The translations under genes were made by a program, and so were the position numbers. This document shows positions 41,614 to 50,962 of a stretch of 64,000 nt of DNA, in pieces. Origin of the DNA: Hydrogenophaga sp. (lineage in GTDB: Bacteria > Pseudomonadota > Gammaproteobacteria > Burkholderiales > Burkholderiaceae_C); assembly GCA_011391495.1 (NCBI GenBank), contig JAABQK010000008.1, positions 52,311 through 116,310 on the forward strand. Reading direction: 5' to 3'. The notes beneath the pieces are model-generated. The model did not search any database. It saw only the letters and a list, made by a program, of their open reading frames with translations, and was not told the origin of the DNA. Position 1 is the first letter of the stretch. Each line of letters opens with the position of its first letter.

Positions 41614-42039
41614 TCAGCTTTTTGACACCCGTCGCATGCGCTCGGACGGCGTGACGATGTCGGTGAGGCGGATGCCGAACTTGTCGTTCACCACCACCAC
41701 CTCGCCCTGGGCGATCAGGTAGCCGTTGATCAGCACGTCCATCGGCTCGCCGGCCAGCGCATCGAGCTCGACGATGGAGCCTTGCGCGAGCTGCAGGATG
41801 TACTTGATCGGCACCTTGGTGCGACCCAGTTCCACCGTCAGCTGCACTGGGATGTCCAGCACCATCTGGATGTCCTGCATCGGATTGCCGTTCGCCGTGA
41901 CGGGCCTGGTGTTGCTCTCGAAGGCCGGCGCGCTGTCGCTGCTGGCCGGGCCGGCCGCCGCGCTGGCCTGTTCTTCCAAGGCCTGGGCCCAGTCGTCGGT
42001 GACGTCGTCGTTCATGGTGTCGGTGGTCTCAGTTGACAT
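41614..42039 (-). CDS. fliN: Flagellar motor switch protein FliN
   Basis: FliN forms the lower C-ring with FliM and FliG. The 141 residues have an acidic, Ala/Ser-rich N-terminal region (about 1-50) and a SpoA/surface-presentation domain (LDIPVQLTVELGRTKVPIK, ILQLAQGSIVELDALAGEP, VDVLINGYL-like segment MDVLINGYLIAQGEVVVV). It overlaps fliM by 11 bases. A repeat follows its stop within the operon. Confidence 0.97.
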   Translation of the reverse strand: MSTETTDTMNDDVTDDWAQALEEQASAAAGPASSDSAPAFESNTRPVTANGNPMQDIQMVLDIPVQLTVELGRTKVPIKYILQLAQGSIVELDALAGEPMDVLINGYLIAQGEVVVVNDKFGIRLTDIVTPSERMRRVSKS

Positions 42040-43033
42040 AGGGATCTCCCAGCCAGGTCAATTCGGTTCCGCGCAGGTTGCGCTCGATACGCAGGGCGTA
42101 CTTGCCTTTGTGTGTGCCGTACTGGCATTCGAAGATCGGCACGCCGTCCACATGGGCCTGGATCGCGGCGTGGCGGTCCAGTTCGATGAAGTCGCCCACC
42201 TGCATCGCCAGCAGCTGCTCCACCGTGGCCTCGGTCTGGGCCAGTTCGGCCACCATGGTCACCTCGGCTGCCTGGATCTCGTGGCTCAGCAGCTTGACCC
42301 AGCGGCGGTCGACTTCGATCGCGTCGCCCTGCACGCTGGAGTACAGGACATCGCGGATCGGTTCCAGCGTGGCATAGGGGATGCAGATGTGCAGCGAGCC
42401 CGTGATGTCGCCGATCTCCAGCGTGAAGCTGGTGGAGACCACGATCTCGCTCGGGGTGGCAATGGTCGCGAACTGGGGCTGCATTTCCGAGCGCTGGTAA
42501 GACAGCTCCAGCGGGTACACGCCGCGCCAGGCCTTCTTGTATTCCTCGGCCACCACCTCGACCAGCCGGTCGATCACCCGCTGCTCGGTGGGCGAGAAGT
42601 CGCGCCCCTCGATGCGGGTGTGGAACTTGCCATTGCCGCCAAACAGGCTGTCGATCACGCCGAACAGCAGGGTCGGCTCACAGACCACCAGACCGTTGCC
42701 GCGCAGCGGTCGCACCGCCATAATGTTGAAGTTGGTGGGCACCACCAGTTCACGCAGGAAGGCGCTGTATTTCTGCACCTGCACCGCACCGACCGAGATC
42801 TCCGGGCTGCGGCGGATGAAGTTGAAAAGCCCCAGCCGAAGGTTGCGCGAGAAGCGCTCGTTGACGATCTCCATCGTGGGCATGCGCCCCCGCACGATGC
42901 GCTCCTGGCTGGAGAGGTTGTAGGTGCGCACCCCGTCGGTGGGGGCGGTTTCGCGCTCCAGCTTCTGGCTCTCGCCCGTGACGCCTTCCAGCAAGGCATC
43001 CACTTCTTCCTGGGACAGAAACGAGTCGGACAT
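42029..43033 (-). CDS. fliM: Flagellar motor switch protein FliM
   Basis: FliM binds phospho-CheY and sets rotation direction. The 334 residues begin with the CheY-binding tail MSDSFLSQEEVDALLEGVTG. The middle CheC-like domain follows (LFNFIRRSPEISVGAVQVQK, LFGGNGKFHTRIEGRDFSPT), then a C-terminal SpoA domain. It lies 17 bases after fliL and overlaps fliN. Confidence 0.98.
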   Translation of the reverse strand: MSDSFLSQEEVDALLEGVTGESQKLERETAPTDGVRTYNLSSQERIVRGRMPTMEIVNERFSRNLRLGLFNFIRRSPEISVGAVQVQKYSAFLRELVVPTNFNIMAVRPLRGNGLVVCEPTLLFGVIDSLFGGNGKFHTRIEGRDFSPTEQRVIDRLVEVVAEEYKKAWRGVYPLELSYQRSEMQPQFATIATPSEIVVSTSFTLEIGDITGSLHICIPYATLEPIRDVLYSSVQGDAIEVDRRWVKLLSHEIQAAEVTMVAELAQTEATVEQLLAMQVGDFIELDRHAAIQAHVDGVPIFECQYGTHKGKYALRIERNLRGTELTWLGDPYVN

Positions 43034-43050
43034 GGTGGTGGCCTGCCGGT

Positions 43051-43623
43051 TTACTGCACGATGAAACTGGAGAACAGCACACCCTGCACCGGGTTCGGCG
43101 GTGCCTGGCGGCGCTTCTTCTTGCCCGGTGTTTCCTCGGCCTCTGGGTCTTCGATCTCGTAATCCATCAGTCGGGAGATCTCGGCAATGATGTCGTTCGC
43201 CAGCTTTTCCTTGCCGCTCACCTGCAGGATTTCGTCGGCCGTGCGCTGGGAGATCAGCAGCAGCACCCCGTTGCGGATGCTGGGCATGTAGGTTTTCACG
43301 TCCTCGCCGGTCTTGGCGTCTTCCAGCTGCAACGTGATGCCCAGCTGAACGAAGCGGTTGCCACCGGCATCGGCCAGGTTCACCACCATGTTCTCCAGCG
43401 GCAGGAAGGTCGGCGGTGTCTTGTGCTTGTCCGCGTGTTTCTCGACCACTTCGGTCCCGTCGCCGCCGTCCTCCTCGTCGGCGGCGTTCTTCTTCAACAG
43501 GAAGAAGGCACCGCCCGCAGCGGCCAAGGCGAGCACGACCACACCGATCAGGATGAACAGCAGCTTCTTACTTTTGGGCTTGGCGGTGGCCGAGGCGTCG
43601 GCGGTGGCGGCGGCAGCAGACAT
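43051..43623 (-). CDS. fliL: Flagellar basal-body protein FliL
   Basis: FliL associates with the stator around the MS-ring. The 190 residues have a membrane helix at about 21-42 (LLFILIGVVVLALAAAGGAF), an acidic linker with EEDGGDGTE, and a stomatin-like periplasmic domain (FLPLENMVVNLADAGGNRFV, GVLLLISQRTADEIL). GGAGG lies before the ATG. It is first in the fliL-M-N-O-P-Q-R run. A 12-bp motif CCGCTTATTCGG lies 120 bases upstream. Confidence 0.95.
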   Translation of the reverse strand: MSAAAATADASATAKPKSKKLLFILIGVVVLALAAAGGAFFLLKKNAADEEDGGDGTEVVEKHADKHKTPPTFLPLENMVVNLADAGGNRFVQLGITLQLEDAKTGEDVKTYMPSIRNGVLLLISQRTADEILQVSGKEKLANDIIAEISRLMDYEIEDPEAEETPGKKKRRQAPPNPVQGVLFSSFIVQ

Positions 43624-43742
43624 GGGTTTCCTCCAGAAAACCCCCCGGAAGCGGAGGGTGTTACACGCCAGAAAACGTGTGGGTTCGGAAGAATTATTGA
43701 GCCCTGACCTGCTCTTCGGTCGCCAGATAAGCACCTGAAAAG

Positions 43743-43754
43743 CCGCTTATTCGG
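43743..43754. promoter_or_regulatory. Candidate flagellar class II box upstream of fliL
   Basis: CCGCTTATTCGG resembles similar short motifs upstream of fliF, fliE, flhB and the fliC/flhD gap in this window. It may mark FlhDC-type activator binding. The remaining fliK-fliL gap (43624-43858) shows no gene. Confidence 0.3.
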
Positions 43755-43858
43755 GCGTCTGCTGTCGCCGTCGAACAGCATGCAGGACCTGCACCCTGCA
43801 GCGCAGGCCCGGGCCGCCCCCGGGCGCACCATGGCCCCGGACGCGCAGGGCGACGGAC

Positions 43859-45199
43859 CTAGGCGAACACGTCCAGCGGGTGGCTGCCATCGCTGCGTGG
43901 CCGCAGCGGCGCGGTGGCGGCTTCGGGCGCTGCGGGCGGGCGCGTCCCGTGCCTGGATGCCGTCTGTTCCGCGCCAGGCGGTGAGCCGTCGCGCTGGGGC
44001 GGCTGGCCTTGGGACCCGACCGACACGCTGCCGAGCTGGATGCCGCAGCCCTGCAGCAGATCGCCCAGCGAAGCACTCGCGCTGTGCTGCAGGCTGGCGC
44101 GGGCTTCGGCGCTGTCGGTGCGGAAGTCCACCCGCACCTCCTGGCCGGAGAGCGAGAGCTGGATATCGATCGCGTCCTCGCCGGGCTGACCGACGCGCAG
44201 GCTGGCGTGGCGCAGGTTCTGCGTGCCCCAGTGGCTCACGGACTCGGTCTGGGCCTCGGCGGACGGGTCGGCCGGACCTGAGGCCTCGCGGGCAGGGCCT
44301 TCGGTGCTGTGTTCGGGTGTGGCTGCGGTCTCGGCAGGCCCGCTCAGCGCGGGCGAGGGAGCGGATTCACCGCCCTGCCGGGGAGCGCCGGCCAGCGCGC
44401 CGGGAAAGGAGGCACTGGACGCCGCGGAGGGTGCGGCTTCCCCTGGGCGGGACTGGCCGTAGCGCTCGTCCAGTGCCACGGTGCTGCGCAGCTGCGCGGT
44501 GTACGCGTGCTGCCGTCCCCGGGTGCTCTCCGGGGCGCTGCTGTCCAGGCCTGGCGCGGCAACGGTGCCGGAAGGGCCGGTTTTGCGCCAGTTCGTGGGT
44601 GCTCCCTGGGCCCGCTGCAGGCCCGGCCCGGCCGCCTGCGCCGCCGGCGCAGCGTGCCGGGACGACAGCGCGGCCGCCGAGGCGGGGCTGGCGGTTTCAG
44701 CGGCCGCGGCTGCGGCATCCGGCATCACGAGCGCATCCTGGCTGTCGTCGCGACCCACGGGGGTCATGCCGAGGCGATCGAGTGCCATGCCCTGGCGGTC
44801 TGCGGTCTGTGCGGCCTCTCCTGGCGCCAGGCCGGTGCCCGCAACGGCTGCCGTCGTCGCGTTGTCCAACCCACCAGGTTTCTGAGTCGCCGGTGTGCCC
44901 GGCGCGGTGCCCGGCGTGCCGGTCAGACCCGCTCGGTCGTACCAGCCCAGCAGGTCGGTCAGCGGGTTGTGGGCCGACGGGTCCTGTCCGGGGAGTGTGT
45001 CGTCTGCCGGGTCGCGGTCGGCATTCGGCAAGGAGGCTTCCGGCGCGGGCGTGCCGTGGGTGTCGCCCACCAGCGACAGCAGGTTGGCAAACAGGTCAGG
45101 GCCACTCTCGGCGCCGGTCTTGCGCGCGCCGGCGTGGCCCGGGCGCACCGGTGCGGCGGAGCTGGCCGGGGCAGCGGTGGTGCTGGCGGTGCTGCTCAT
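43859..45199 (-). CDS. fliK: Flagellar hook-length control protein FliK
   Basis: FliK measures the hook and switches export specificity through FlhB. The 446 residues have a long low-complexity N-terminal two thirds rich in Ala, Pro, Gly and Ser, as expected for the ruler. The C-terminal FliK domain covers about 330-410 (LRVGQPGEDAIDIQLSLSGQ, VRVDFRTDSAEARASLQ, LGDLLQGCGIQLGSVSV). Its ATG overlaps the fliJ stop by four bases. Confidence 0.93.
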   Translation of the reverse strand: MSSTASTTAAPASSAAPVRPGHAGARKTGAESGPDLFANLLSLVGDTHGTPAPEASLPNADRDPADDTLPGQDPSAHNPLTDLLGWYDRAGLTGTPGTAPGTPATQKPGGLDNATTAAVAGTGLAPGEAAQTADRQGMALDRLGMTPVGRDDSQDALVMPDAAAAAAETASPASAAALSSRHAAPAAQAAGPGLQRAQGAPTNWRKTGPSGTVAAPGLDSSAPESTRGRQHAYTAQLRSTVALDERYGQSRPGEAAPSAASSASFPGALAGAPRQGGESAPSPALSGPAETAATPEHSTEGPAREASGPADPSAEAQTESVSHWGTQNLRHASLRVGQPGEDAIDIQLSLSGQEVRVDFRTDSAEARASLQHSASASLGDLLQGCGIQLGSVSVGSQGQPPQRDGSPPGAEQTASRHGTRPPAAPEAATAPLRPRSDGSHPLDVFA

Positions 45200-45675
45200 G
45201 GTCGTGCGCCCCGGGTGTGGGCCTGCGCCTGGGCCAGGCTCTGGCGCAGGTGGATAGCCAGGGCCATTTCGTCGGTCGCTTTCTGGTCCTGGCGCTGTGC
45301 CCTCTGCAGCAGGGTCTGCAGCTGGCGGTCGGTGTACTTGCGCAAGCCGGCCACGTCGCGTTCGGCCACATGCACCTGTTGCTGGGCTTTTTCCGCCTGG
45401 GATTCGCGCTGGCCCAGCACGCTGCGCTGGAACTCCATGGCGTGATCGATCTTGGCCATGAACTGGCGGTGGTGGTGCAGCAGCGTGACGTCCACGCCTG
45501 CGCTGCCGCGCGCGGCCCAGCGCTGTTGCGCCTCCTGGGCGTAGGCCTGCAGCTGGTCCATCTGCTCCTGCGCCAGCTGCAGCTCGCGCCGCAGCTGGAC
45601 CAGATGGCCGAGTGCCTCGTCGCGGCGCTTCTCGGCCAGCTCAACCACTTTGTTCAGTGTCTGGATCGCAGTCAT
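45196..45675 (-). CDS. fliJ: Flagellar export chaperone FliJ
   Basis: A 159-residue, almost entirely helical coiled-coil protein (LNKVVELAEKRRDEALGHLV onward) of the FliJ family, which links the FliI ATPase ring to FlhA. Its start overlaps the fliI stop by one base and its end overlaps the fliK start by four, so fliI-J-K are coupled. Confidence 0.93.
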   Translation of the reverse strand: MTAIQTLNKVVELAEKRRDEALGHLVQLRRELQLAQEQMDQLQAYAQEAQQRWAARGSAGVDVTLLHHHRQFMAKIDHAMEFQRSVLGQRESQAEKAQQQVHVAERDVAGLRKYTDRQLQTLLQRAQRQDQKATDEMALAIHLRQSLAQAQAHTRGARP

Positions 45676-47153
45676 CAGGCGTTGCCTTCATAGGGGTTGT
45701 GGTGCCCGCGCGGCGGGCGCTGGGCGCCGTCGCGGGTCGGTTTGTCTTCCTGCAGGGTGGCTGCGAGCTGGTGCAGGCTGCCCTCCAGGCTGGCGGCATC
45801 CTGCATGTCCTGCATCAGGAAGCGCTGCAGGGCGGGATACAGAACGATGGCGCGGTCGGTCTCCGGATCGCTGCCCGCCGCGTAGGCGCCGAGCTGGATC
45901 AGGTCGCGGCTTTTCATGTAGCGCGAATAGGCGCTGCGGAACTTGCGCGCCAGCTCCAGATGGACCTGGCTGGCCACGTTGTGCATCACGCGCGAGGCCG
46001 AGGCCTCGACATCGATCGCAGGATAGTGACCCGACTCGGCGAGCGAGCGCGAGAGCACGATGTGGCCGTCCAGGATGGCGCGTGCCGCGTCGGCGATCGG
46101 GTCCTGCTGGTCGTCGCCCTCGGAGAGCACGGTGTAGAAGGCGGTGATCGAGCCGACGCCGTTCAGGCCGTTGCCGCTGCGCTCCACCAGCTGCGGCAGC
46201 TTGGCAAAGCACGAGGGCGGGTAGCCTTTGGTGGCGGGCGGCTCGCCGATGGCCAGCGCAATCTCGCGCTGGGCCATGGCGTAGCGGGTGAGCGAATCCA
46301 TGAGCAGCAGCACGTGCAGACCGTCGTCGCGAAAGCGCTCGGCGATCGCCGTGGCGTAGGCCGCGCCCTGCATGCGCACCAGCGGCGGCGCGTCGGCTGG
46401 CGCGGCCACCACCACCGAGCGCTTGCGGCCCTCCGCGCCCAGGATGTCCTCGATGAATTCCTTCACCTCGCGGCCGCGTTCGCCGATGAGGCCGACCACG
46501 ATCACGTCGGCTTTGGTGTAGCGCGCCATCATGCCCAGCAGCACGCTCTTGCCCACGCCCGAGCCGGCGAAGAGGCCGATGCGCTGGCCGCGGCCGACGG
46601 TGAGCAGGGCGTTGATGGCGCGCACGCCGGTGTCCAGCGGCTCGCGCACCGGGTCGCGGTCCATCGCATTGAGGGGGGCGCGCTCCAGCGGCGCCACGTC
46701 CACATGGGTGATGGGGCCGAGATGGTCGAGCGGGTGGCCATGCGAATCCACCACGCGGCCCAGCAGGCCCTTGCCCAGCGGCAGGCGCAGCACGCCGCGG
46801 TCATCGGAGGAGGGCGGCTTGTTCGCCTGGCCCAGGCGCGGCACGGTGCGGTAGGGCGCCAGCGGCGTCACGCTGGCGCCGCTGGACAGGCCATGCGTGT
46901 CGCCAGCCGGCATCAGGAAGGCGCGGTCGTTCGAGAAGCCCACCACCTCGGCCAGCACCGGGTCCTTCTGTCCGTTGCCGATCAGGCACTGCGAGCCGAC
47001 CGGCACCTTCAGGCCCACGGCTTCAAGCACCAGGCCCGCCAGGCGGGTGAGGGTGCCGCGCACCTCCAGCGGCGTGTGCACGCTGGCGTTCTCGCGCAGG
47101 TCTTCCATGAAGTGGCCCCAGCGGCTTTCTGTGCCAAAGGTGCTGTCGGTCAT
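45675..47153 (-). CDS. fliI: Flagellum-specific ATPase FliI
   Basis: The hexameric export ATPase. The 492 residues have the Walker A loop [20 protein letters not shown], Walker B region [20 protein letters not shown] and the [20 protein letters not shown] block typical of FliI. The first about 30 residues are an N-terminal extension. A structured repeat and a 117-base gap separate it from fliH upstream. Confidence 0.98.
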   Translation of the reverse strand: MTDSTFGTESRWGHFMEDLRENASVHTPLEVRGTLTRLAGLVLEAVGLKVPVGSQCLIGNGQKDPVLAEVVGFSNDRAFLMPAGDTHGLSSGASVTPLAPYRTVPRLGQANKPPSSDDRGVLRLPLGKGLLGRVVDSHGHPLDHLGPITHVDVAPLERAPLNAMDRDPVREPLDTGVRAINALLTVGRGQRIGLFAGSGVGKSVLLGMMARYTKADVIVVGLIGERGREVKEFIEDILGAEGRKRSVVVAAPADAPPLVRMQGAAYATAIAERFRDDGLHVLLLMDSLTRYAMAQREIALAIGEPPATKGYPPSCFAKLPQLVERSGNGLNGVGSITAFYTVLSEGDDQQDPIADAARAILDGHIVLSRSLAESGHYPAIDVEASASRVMHNVASQVHLELARKFRSAYSRYMKSRDLIQLGAYAAGSDPETDRAIVLYPALQRFLMQDMQDAASLEGSLHQLAATLQEDKPTRDGAQRPPRGHHNPYEGNA

Positions 47154-47180
47154 GCGGAGGTCCTCGCGTACATGGGTCGA

Positions 47181-47265
47181 ACACGGAGTCGCCGCCGGGT
47201 CGGCTTTGTCGGTCGGCCAGCGACGCCCCCTTGAGGGGGTCGCGCGCAGCGCGGCGGGGGTGTTT
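47181..47265 (-). repeat. Structured intergenic repeat, copy 6
   Basis: Lies 5 bases beyond the fliH stop. The outer stem is GTCGC (47188-47192)/GCGAC (47220-47224), again unlike other copies yet complementary. The inner CGGC-TTT-GTCG stem is imperfect. Then CCCCC-TTGA-GGGGG and CGCGC-GCA-GCGCG follow. Confidence 0.83.
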
Positions 47266-47270
47266 CACGC

Positions 47271-47981
47271 CTATACATCGGCATTCTCCGGGTTCCAGTC
47301 GCTTTGCAGGCCGAGGTTGCCCACCGCGCGTTGCCAGCGTTTTTCGATCGTGGCGTCCACCGCCATGCTGGCCGACTCGATCAGGCAGCCGCCGGCGCTG
47401 ATGCTGGTGTCGGCGACGAACTCGGGCGTCGGGCTGGCCAGCGTTTCCTGCAGGGCCCCTTTCATCAGTGCCAGGTCGCCGGGGTGCATGCGCACGGTGG
47501 CGGGCAGGCCGTCATCGACCAGCTGCGACAGCGCCTCGGCGATCACCGGACGCAGGTGCTGGGTGTTGCTGCGCAACTCCTGCCGCACCACCTGGCGGGC
47601 CAGGTCGCAGGCCAGTTCCAGGATGTGGCGCGAGATCTGCTCTTCGCTGCGCTGCAGGTGTTCTTTGGTGTTGTGCAGCAGCTGGGCCATGCGCACCGCG
47701 GTCTCCTCGGCGGTCTTGCGCACCGAGGCTTCCAGGGCGTCGCGCACCTCCTGGCTGCCGGCATCGTGGCCGTGGGCAAAGCCCTCGGCATAGGCCTGCT
47801 CGCGGGCATCGTGCAGGGCCGCAGCAGCGGACGGGCTGTCGGTCACGGGCGCGCTGGCCTGGGTCACCGCCGGGGCGTCTTCGCTGCCGTCCATGGCCGA
47901 GAAGCGCCAGGCCGAGCAGCCATCGATTTCCTCCCGCGGAATGAAGCGGGTGTGCGGGCTGGGTTTAGACGAAGCCTTCAT
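47271..47981 (-). CDS. fliH: Flagellar assembly protein FliH
   Basis: FliH is the stator-like regulator of FliI. The 236 residues have an N-terminal segment with FIPREEIDGCSAWRF, a long central coiled coil (about 60-130, YAEGFAHGHDAGSQEV) and a C-terminal domain (LPATVRMHPGDLALMKGA, GGCLIESASMAVDATIEKRW). I chose ATG 47981 over GTG 47987 because AGGAGG spacing favours it. It starts inside the 3' end of fliG (overlap 17 bases). Confidence 0.95.
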   Translation of the reverse strand: MKASSKPSPHTRFIPREEIDGCSAWRFSAMDGSEDAPAVTQASAPVTDSPSAAAALHDAREQAYAEGFAHGHDAGSQEVRDALEASVRKTAEETAVRMAQLLHNTKEHLQRSEEQISRHILELACDLARQVVRQELRSNTQHLRPVIAEALSQLVDDGLPATVRMHPGDLALMKGALQETLASPTPEFVADTSISAGGCLIESASMAVDATIEKRWQRAVGNLGLQSDWNPENADV

Positions 47982-48960
47982 CGTCACCTCCTCCGATCAC
48001 GATCTGGCCTTCGTCCGACAGGCGCCGCACGATCTTCAGGATTTCCTTCTGCTGGGCTTCCACCTCGGACAGCCGCACCGGTCCGCGCGACTCGAGGTCG
48101 TCGCGCAGGCCCTCGGCGGCGCGCGAGGACATGTTGGAGAGGATCAGTTCGCGCAGTTCGGAGGTGGCACCCTTGAGTGCGATCACCAGCGATTCGGACG
48201 CCACCTCCTTGAGCACCAGCTGGATCGACTTGCCGTCGAGCTTGAGCAGGTCCTCGAAGGTGAACATCTTGTCCATGATCTTCTGCGCCAGGTCGGCGTC
48301 GAAGCCGCGGATCGACTCGATCACGGAGCTTTCGATCTGCGTGCCCATCATGTTGATGATCTCGGCCGCGGTCTTCACGCCACCCATCGAGGTCTTGCGG
48401 ATCTTGTCGCCGCCGGCCAGCACCTTGTAGAGCACCTCGTTGAGGTCCTTCAGCGCGGTGGGCTGAATGCCTTCGAGCGTGGCGATGCGCAGCATCACCT
48501 CGTTGCGGGTGCGCTCGGTGAAGTTCTTCAGCACGTCGGCGGTTTGGTCCGATTCCAGGTGCACCAGGATGGCCGCCACGATCTGCGGATGCTCGTTGCG
48601 CAGCAGTTCCGCAATGGACAGGGGGTCCATCCACTTCAGGCTTTCGATCCCCGAGACGTCACCGCCCTGCAGGATGCGGTCGATCAGCAGCGAGGCCTTG
48701 TCGTCGCCGAGGGCGCGCTTGAGCACCGCGCGCACGTAGTTGTCGGTGTCGGACACCAGCAGGCTCTGCGAGGCGGCCTCGTCGGTGAATTTCTGCATCA
48801 CCTGCTCGACCCGGTCGTGCGACACGGCGCGGGTCTTGGCGATGGCCTCGCCGAGCTTCTGCACTTCCTTCGGGCTCAGGTGCTTGAACACCTCGGCCGC
48901 TTCTTCCTCGCCCAGCGACATGAGAAAGATCGCGGCGTCCTGGATTCCCTGGTCTTCCAT
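47965..48960 (-). CDS. fliG: Flagellar motor switch protein FliG
   Basis: FliG is the torque-generating rotor protein of the C-ring. The 331 residues include N-terminal AIFLMSLGEEEAAEVFKHLS, the middle EHPQIVAAILVHLES block, and the C-terminal torque helix region KMFTFEDLLKLDGKSIQLVL with charged residues ESLVIALKGA. It is followed by overlapping fliH and preceded by a 137-base gap with a repeat after fliF. Confidence 0.98.
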   Translation of the reverse strand: MEDQGIQDAAIFLMSLGEEEAAEVFKHLSPKEVQKLGEAIAKTRAVSHDRVEQVMQKFTDEAASQSLLVSDTDNYVRAVLKRALGDDKASLLIDRILQGGDVSGIESLKWMDPLSIAELLRNEHPQIVAAILVHLESDQTADVLKNFTERTRNEVMLRIATLEGIQPTALKDLNEVLYKVLAGGDKIRKTSMGGVKTAAEIINMMGTQIESSVIESIRGFDADLAQKIMDKMFTFEDLLKLDGKSIQLVLKEVASESLVIALKGATSELRELILSNMSSRAAEGLRDDLESRGPVRLSEVEAQQKEILKIVRRLSDEGQIVIGGGDDEGFV

Positions 48961-49012
48961 GATCGAGTTTCCTTAGCTATGCGAAGAACGCATGCACGCC
49001 GGGGTCGAACCC

Positions 49013-49094
49013 AGGGCACCGCGGAACCGGCTTTGCCGGGCCGCCAGTGCCGCCCCCTTGAGGGGGACGAGCGAAGCGAGGCGGGGGTGTTTCA
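49013..49094 (-). repeat. Structured intergenic repeat, copy 7
   Basis: It lies 3 bases beyond the fliF stop. Outer stem GGCAC (49015-49019)/GTGCC (49047-49051), inner CCGGC-TTT-GCCGG, CCCCC-TTGA-GGGGG, and a GAGCGAAGCGAGGC arm. Confidence 0.87.
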
Positions 49095-49097
49095 TGT

Positions 49098-50780
49098 TCA
49101 TGCGGGCGCTTCGCCGCTGACCCAGCCTTTGACGATGTTGGCCACGGCCATCGGGTTCTCCAGCGCCAGCCGTTTCGCATCGGCCAGGCGCTGGTTCTCG
49201 TTCGACGGGGCACTCTCGGATGGCATGGGCAGGCCCGGTCGCTCGGGCGCCTCGTTGAGCACGGCGCTGAGCTGCGGCGCGCTGGCGTTGCTGTCGTTGC
49301 GCAGCGCCGCCGGGGACCGCATCATCTTCAGGCCCGGGCGCACCATGCCCATGAGCACCAGCAGGCCCATGCCCAGCAGGCCCATCGGCCAGGCCAGACT
49401 GCGCGCCAGCTCCTGGTTGTCGGGCTGCTTCCACCAGGCGGCTTCCTGCACCTCCGACGTCTTCTCCACATTGAAGACCGCGTTGACGAGGTTGACCGAG
49501 TCGCCGCGGTCTTTGTTGAAGCCGATGGTCTCGCGCACCAGCGCGGTCATCTGTTCCAGCTGCGCTGGCGGAATGGGGGTGGAGGTGGTCTTGCCGTTCT
49601 TGTCGGTGCTGCTGCGGTGGTTGATCACCACCGCAGCGCTGAGACGGCGCACCTGGCCGCTGGCCTCGCGCACCACCTTCACCGTCTTGTCCACTTCGTA
49701 ATTGATGACCGACTCGCGGCGCGAGTTGCCGGCCTTCTCGCCGTTGCCCGCCACGCCCAGCGGTGCCGCCGCGCCGTTGATCGGCGCCGTGCCGGTGGCG
49801 GGTGGCTGGTTGCTCACGGCACCGGGCACGCCGGCGGGCTGCGCGCTGGCGGCCGTGCCGTCTTCCACGATCTGCTGGCTGCGCACCGCGCCGGGCTCGC
49901 CGCCCTGGTTGGGTTTGTGCAGCTCGCTGGTGGACTCGACGAGCGAGAAATCCACCTCGGCGCTCACCTGGGCCTTCACGTTGTCGCGGCCCACCAGCGG
50001 CTCCAGCATGTCCAGGATGCGGCGGGTGTACAGCTGCTCGATCTGCTGCGTGTACTGCAGCTTCTGGGTGTCGGCCCCCTGGGCCTGTGCGTCGGGCGAG
50101 GCCGACAGCAGGTTGCCCGCGTCGTCCACGATGCTGACCGCCTTGGGGTTCATCTCGGGCACGCTGGAGGCCACCAGGTGCACGATGCCCGCCACCTGCG
50201 CCTTGTCCAGCGTGCGGCCGGGGTGCAGGGTGAGCAGCACGGAAGCCGAAGGCTTCTGCTGTTCGCGGAAAAAGCCGTTCTGGTTCGGCAGCGCCAGGTG
50301 GATGCGCGCGGCCTGCACCGAAGAGAGCGACTGGATGGAGCGGGTCAGCTCGCCTTCGAGTCCGCGCTGGAAGGTCAGGCGTTCCTGGAACTGGGTCATG
50401 CCGAAGCGGTTGGCTTCCATCAGCTCGAACCCGGTCACCGAGCCCTTGGGCAGGCCTTGCGAGGCCAGGCGCAGGCGGGTGTCGTGCACCTTGTCGGCCG
50501 GCACCAGGATGGCCTGGCCGCCCTCGGCGTGCTTGTAAGGCACGTTCATCTGCGACAGCTGGGCCACCACGGCGCCGCCGTCCTTGTCGCTCAGGTTGGC
50601 GTAGAGCACGCGCCACTCGGGCTGCTGGCCCATGAAGAAGAAGGCCAGGGCAATCGCCAGCAGGGCCAGGGCACCCAGGCCGAACTTGGTCTTCTGCGCG
50701 TTGTCCATGCGCGCCAGGCCTGCACCGAAAGCGTTGCGGCTCACGGGTTGGAGGTCGATTGCTGCGACGGTGTTGCTCAT
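49098..50780 (-). CDS. fliF: Flagellar MS-ring protein FliF
   Basis: FliF forms the MS-ring on which the C-ring and export gate assemble. The 560 residues have membrane helices at about 33-52 (FGLGALALLAIALAFFFM) and about 453-473. Ring-building motifs lie between (EGELTRSIQSLSSVQAARIH, KASVLL-type ASVLLTLHPG). The C-terminal FliG-binding tail ends LALENPMAVANIVKGWV. It is first of the fliF-G-H-I-J-K run and divergent from fliE. Confidence 0.98.
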   Translation of the reverse strand: MSNTVAAIDLQPVSRNAFGAGLARMDNAQKTKFGLGALALLAIALAFFFMGQQPEWRVLYANLSDKDGGAVVAQLSQMNVPYKHAEGGQAILVPADKVHDTRLRLASQGLPKGSVTGFELMEANRFGMTQFQERLTFQRGLEGELTRSIQSLSSVQAARIHLALPNQNGFFREQQKPSASVLLTLHPGRTLDKAQVAGIVHLVASSVPEMNPKAVSIVDDAGNLLSASPDAQAQGADTQKLQYTQQIEQLYTRRILDMLEPLVGRDNVKAQVSAEVDFSLVESTSELHKPNQGGEPGAVRSQQIVEDGTAASAQPAGVPGAVSNQPPATGTAPINGAAAPLGVAGNGEKAGNSRRESVINYEVDKTVKVVREASGQVRRLSAAVVINHRSSTDKNGKTTSTPIPPAQLEQMTALVRETIGFNKDRGDSVNLVNAVFNVEKTSEVQEAAWWKQPDNQELARSLAWPMGLLGMGLLVLMGMVRPGLKMMRSPAALRNDSNASAPQLSAVLNEAPERPGLPMPSESAPSNENQRLADAKRLALENPMAVANIVKGWVSGEAPA

Positions 50781-50834
50781 GGCGATGGGGCGTTTGTGTT
50801 CGGTCTCAGGCAGGGGAGATCACCCCTGTTGCGA

Positions 50835-50902
50835 CCGATTATTCGGCCCTGCTGCCCCGTCCATAGCCGGGAAAAGGCCTCCCTTTGTGCCCCTATTCCC
50901 GG
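50835..50902. promoter_or_regulatory. Two candidate flagellar class II boxes in the fliF/fliE gap
   Basis: CCGATTATTCGG (50835-50846, nearest fliF) and GCCCCTATTCCCGG (50889-50902, nearest fliE) share a TATTC core with sites upstream of fliL and flhB. Each is 55-75 bases from the start codon it would serve. The 182-base divergent gap has no gene. Confidence 0.3.
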
Positions 50903-50962
50903 CGCGCCGCAGCCCCCCGCTCACTAGCATCGAAGCGTGCACATTTTGTGAAGGAATCCGCC

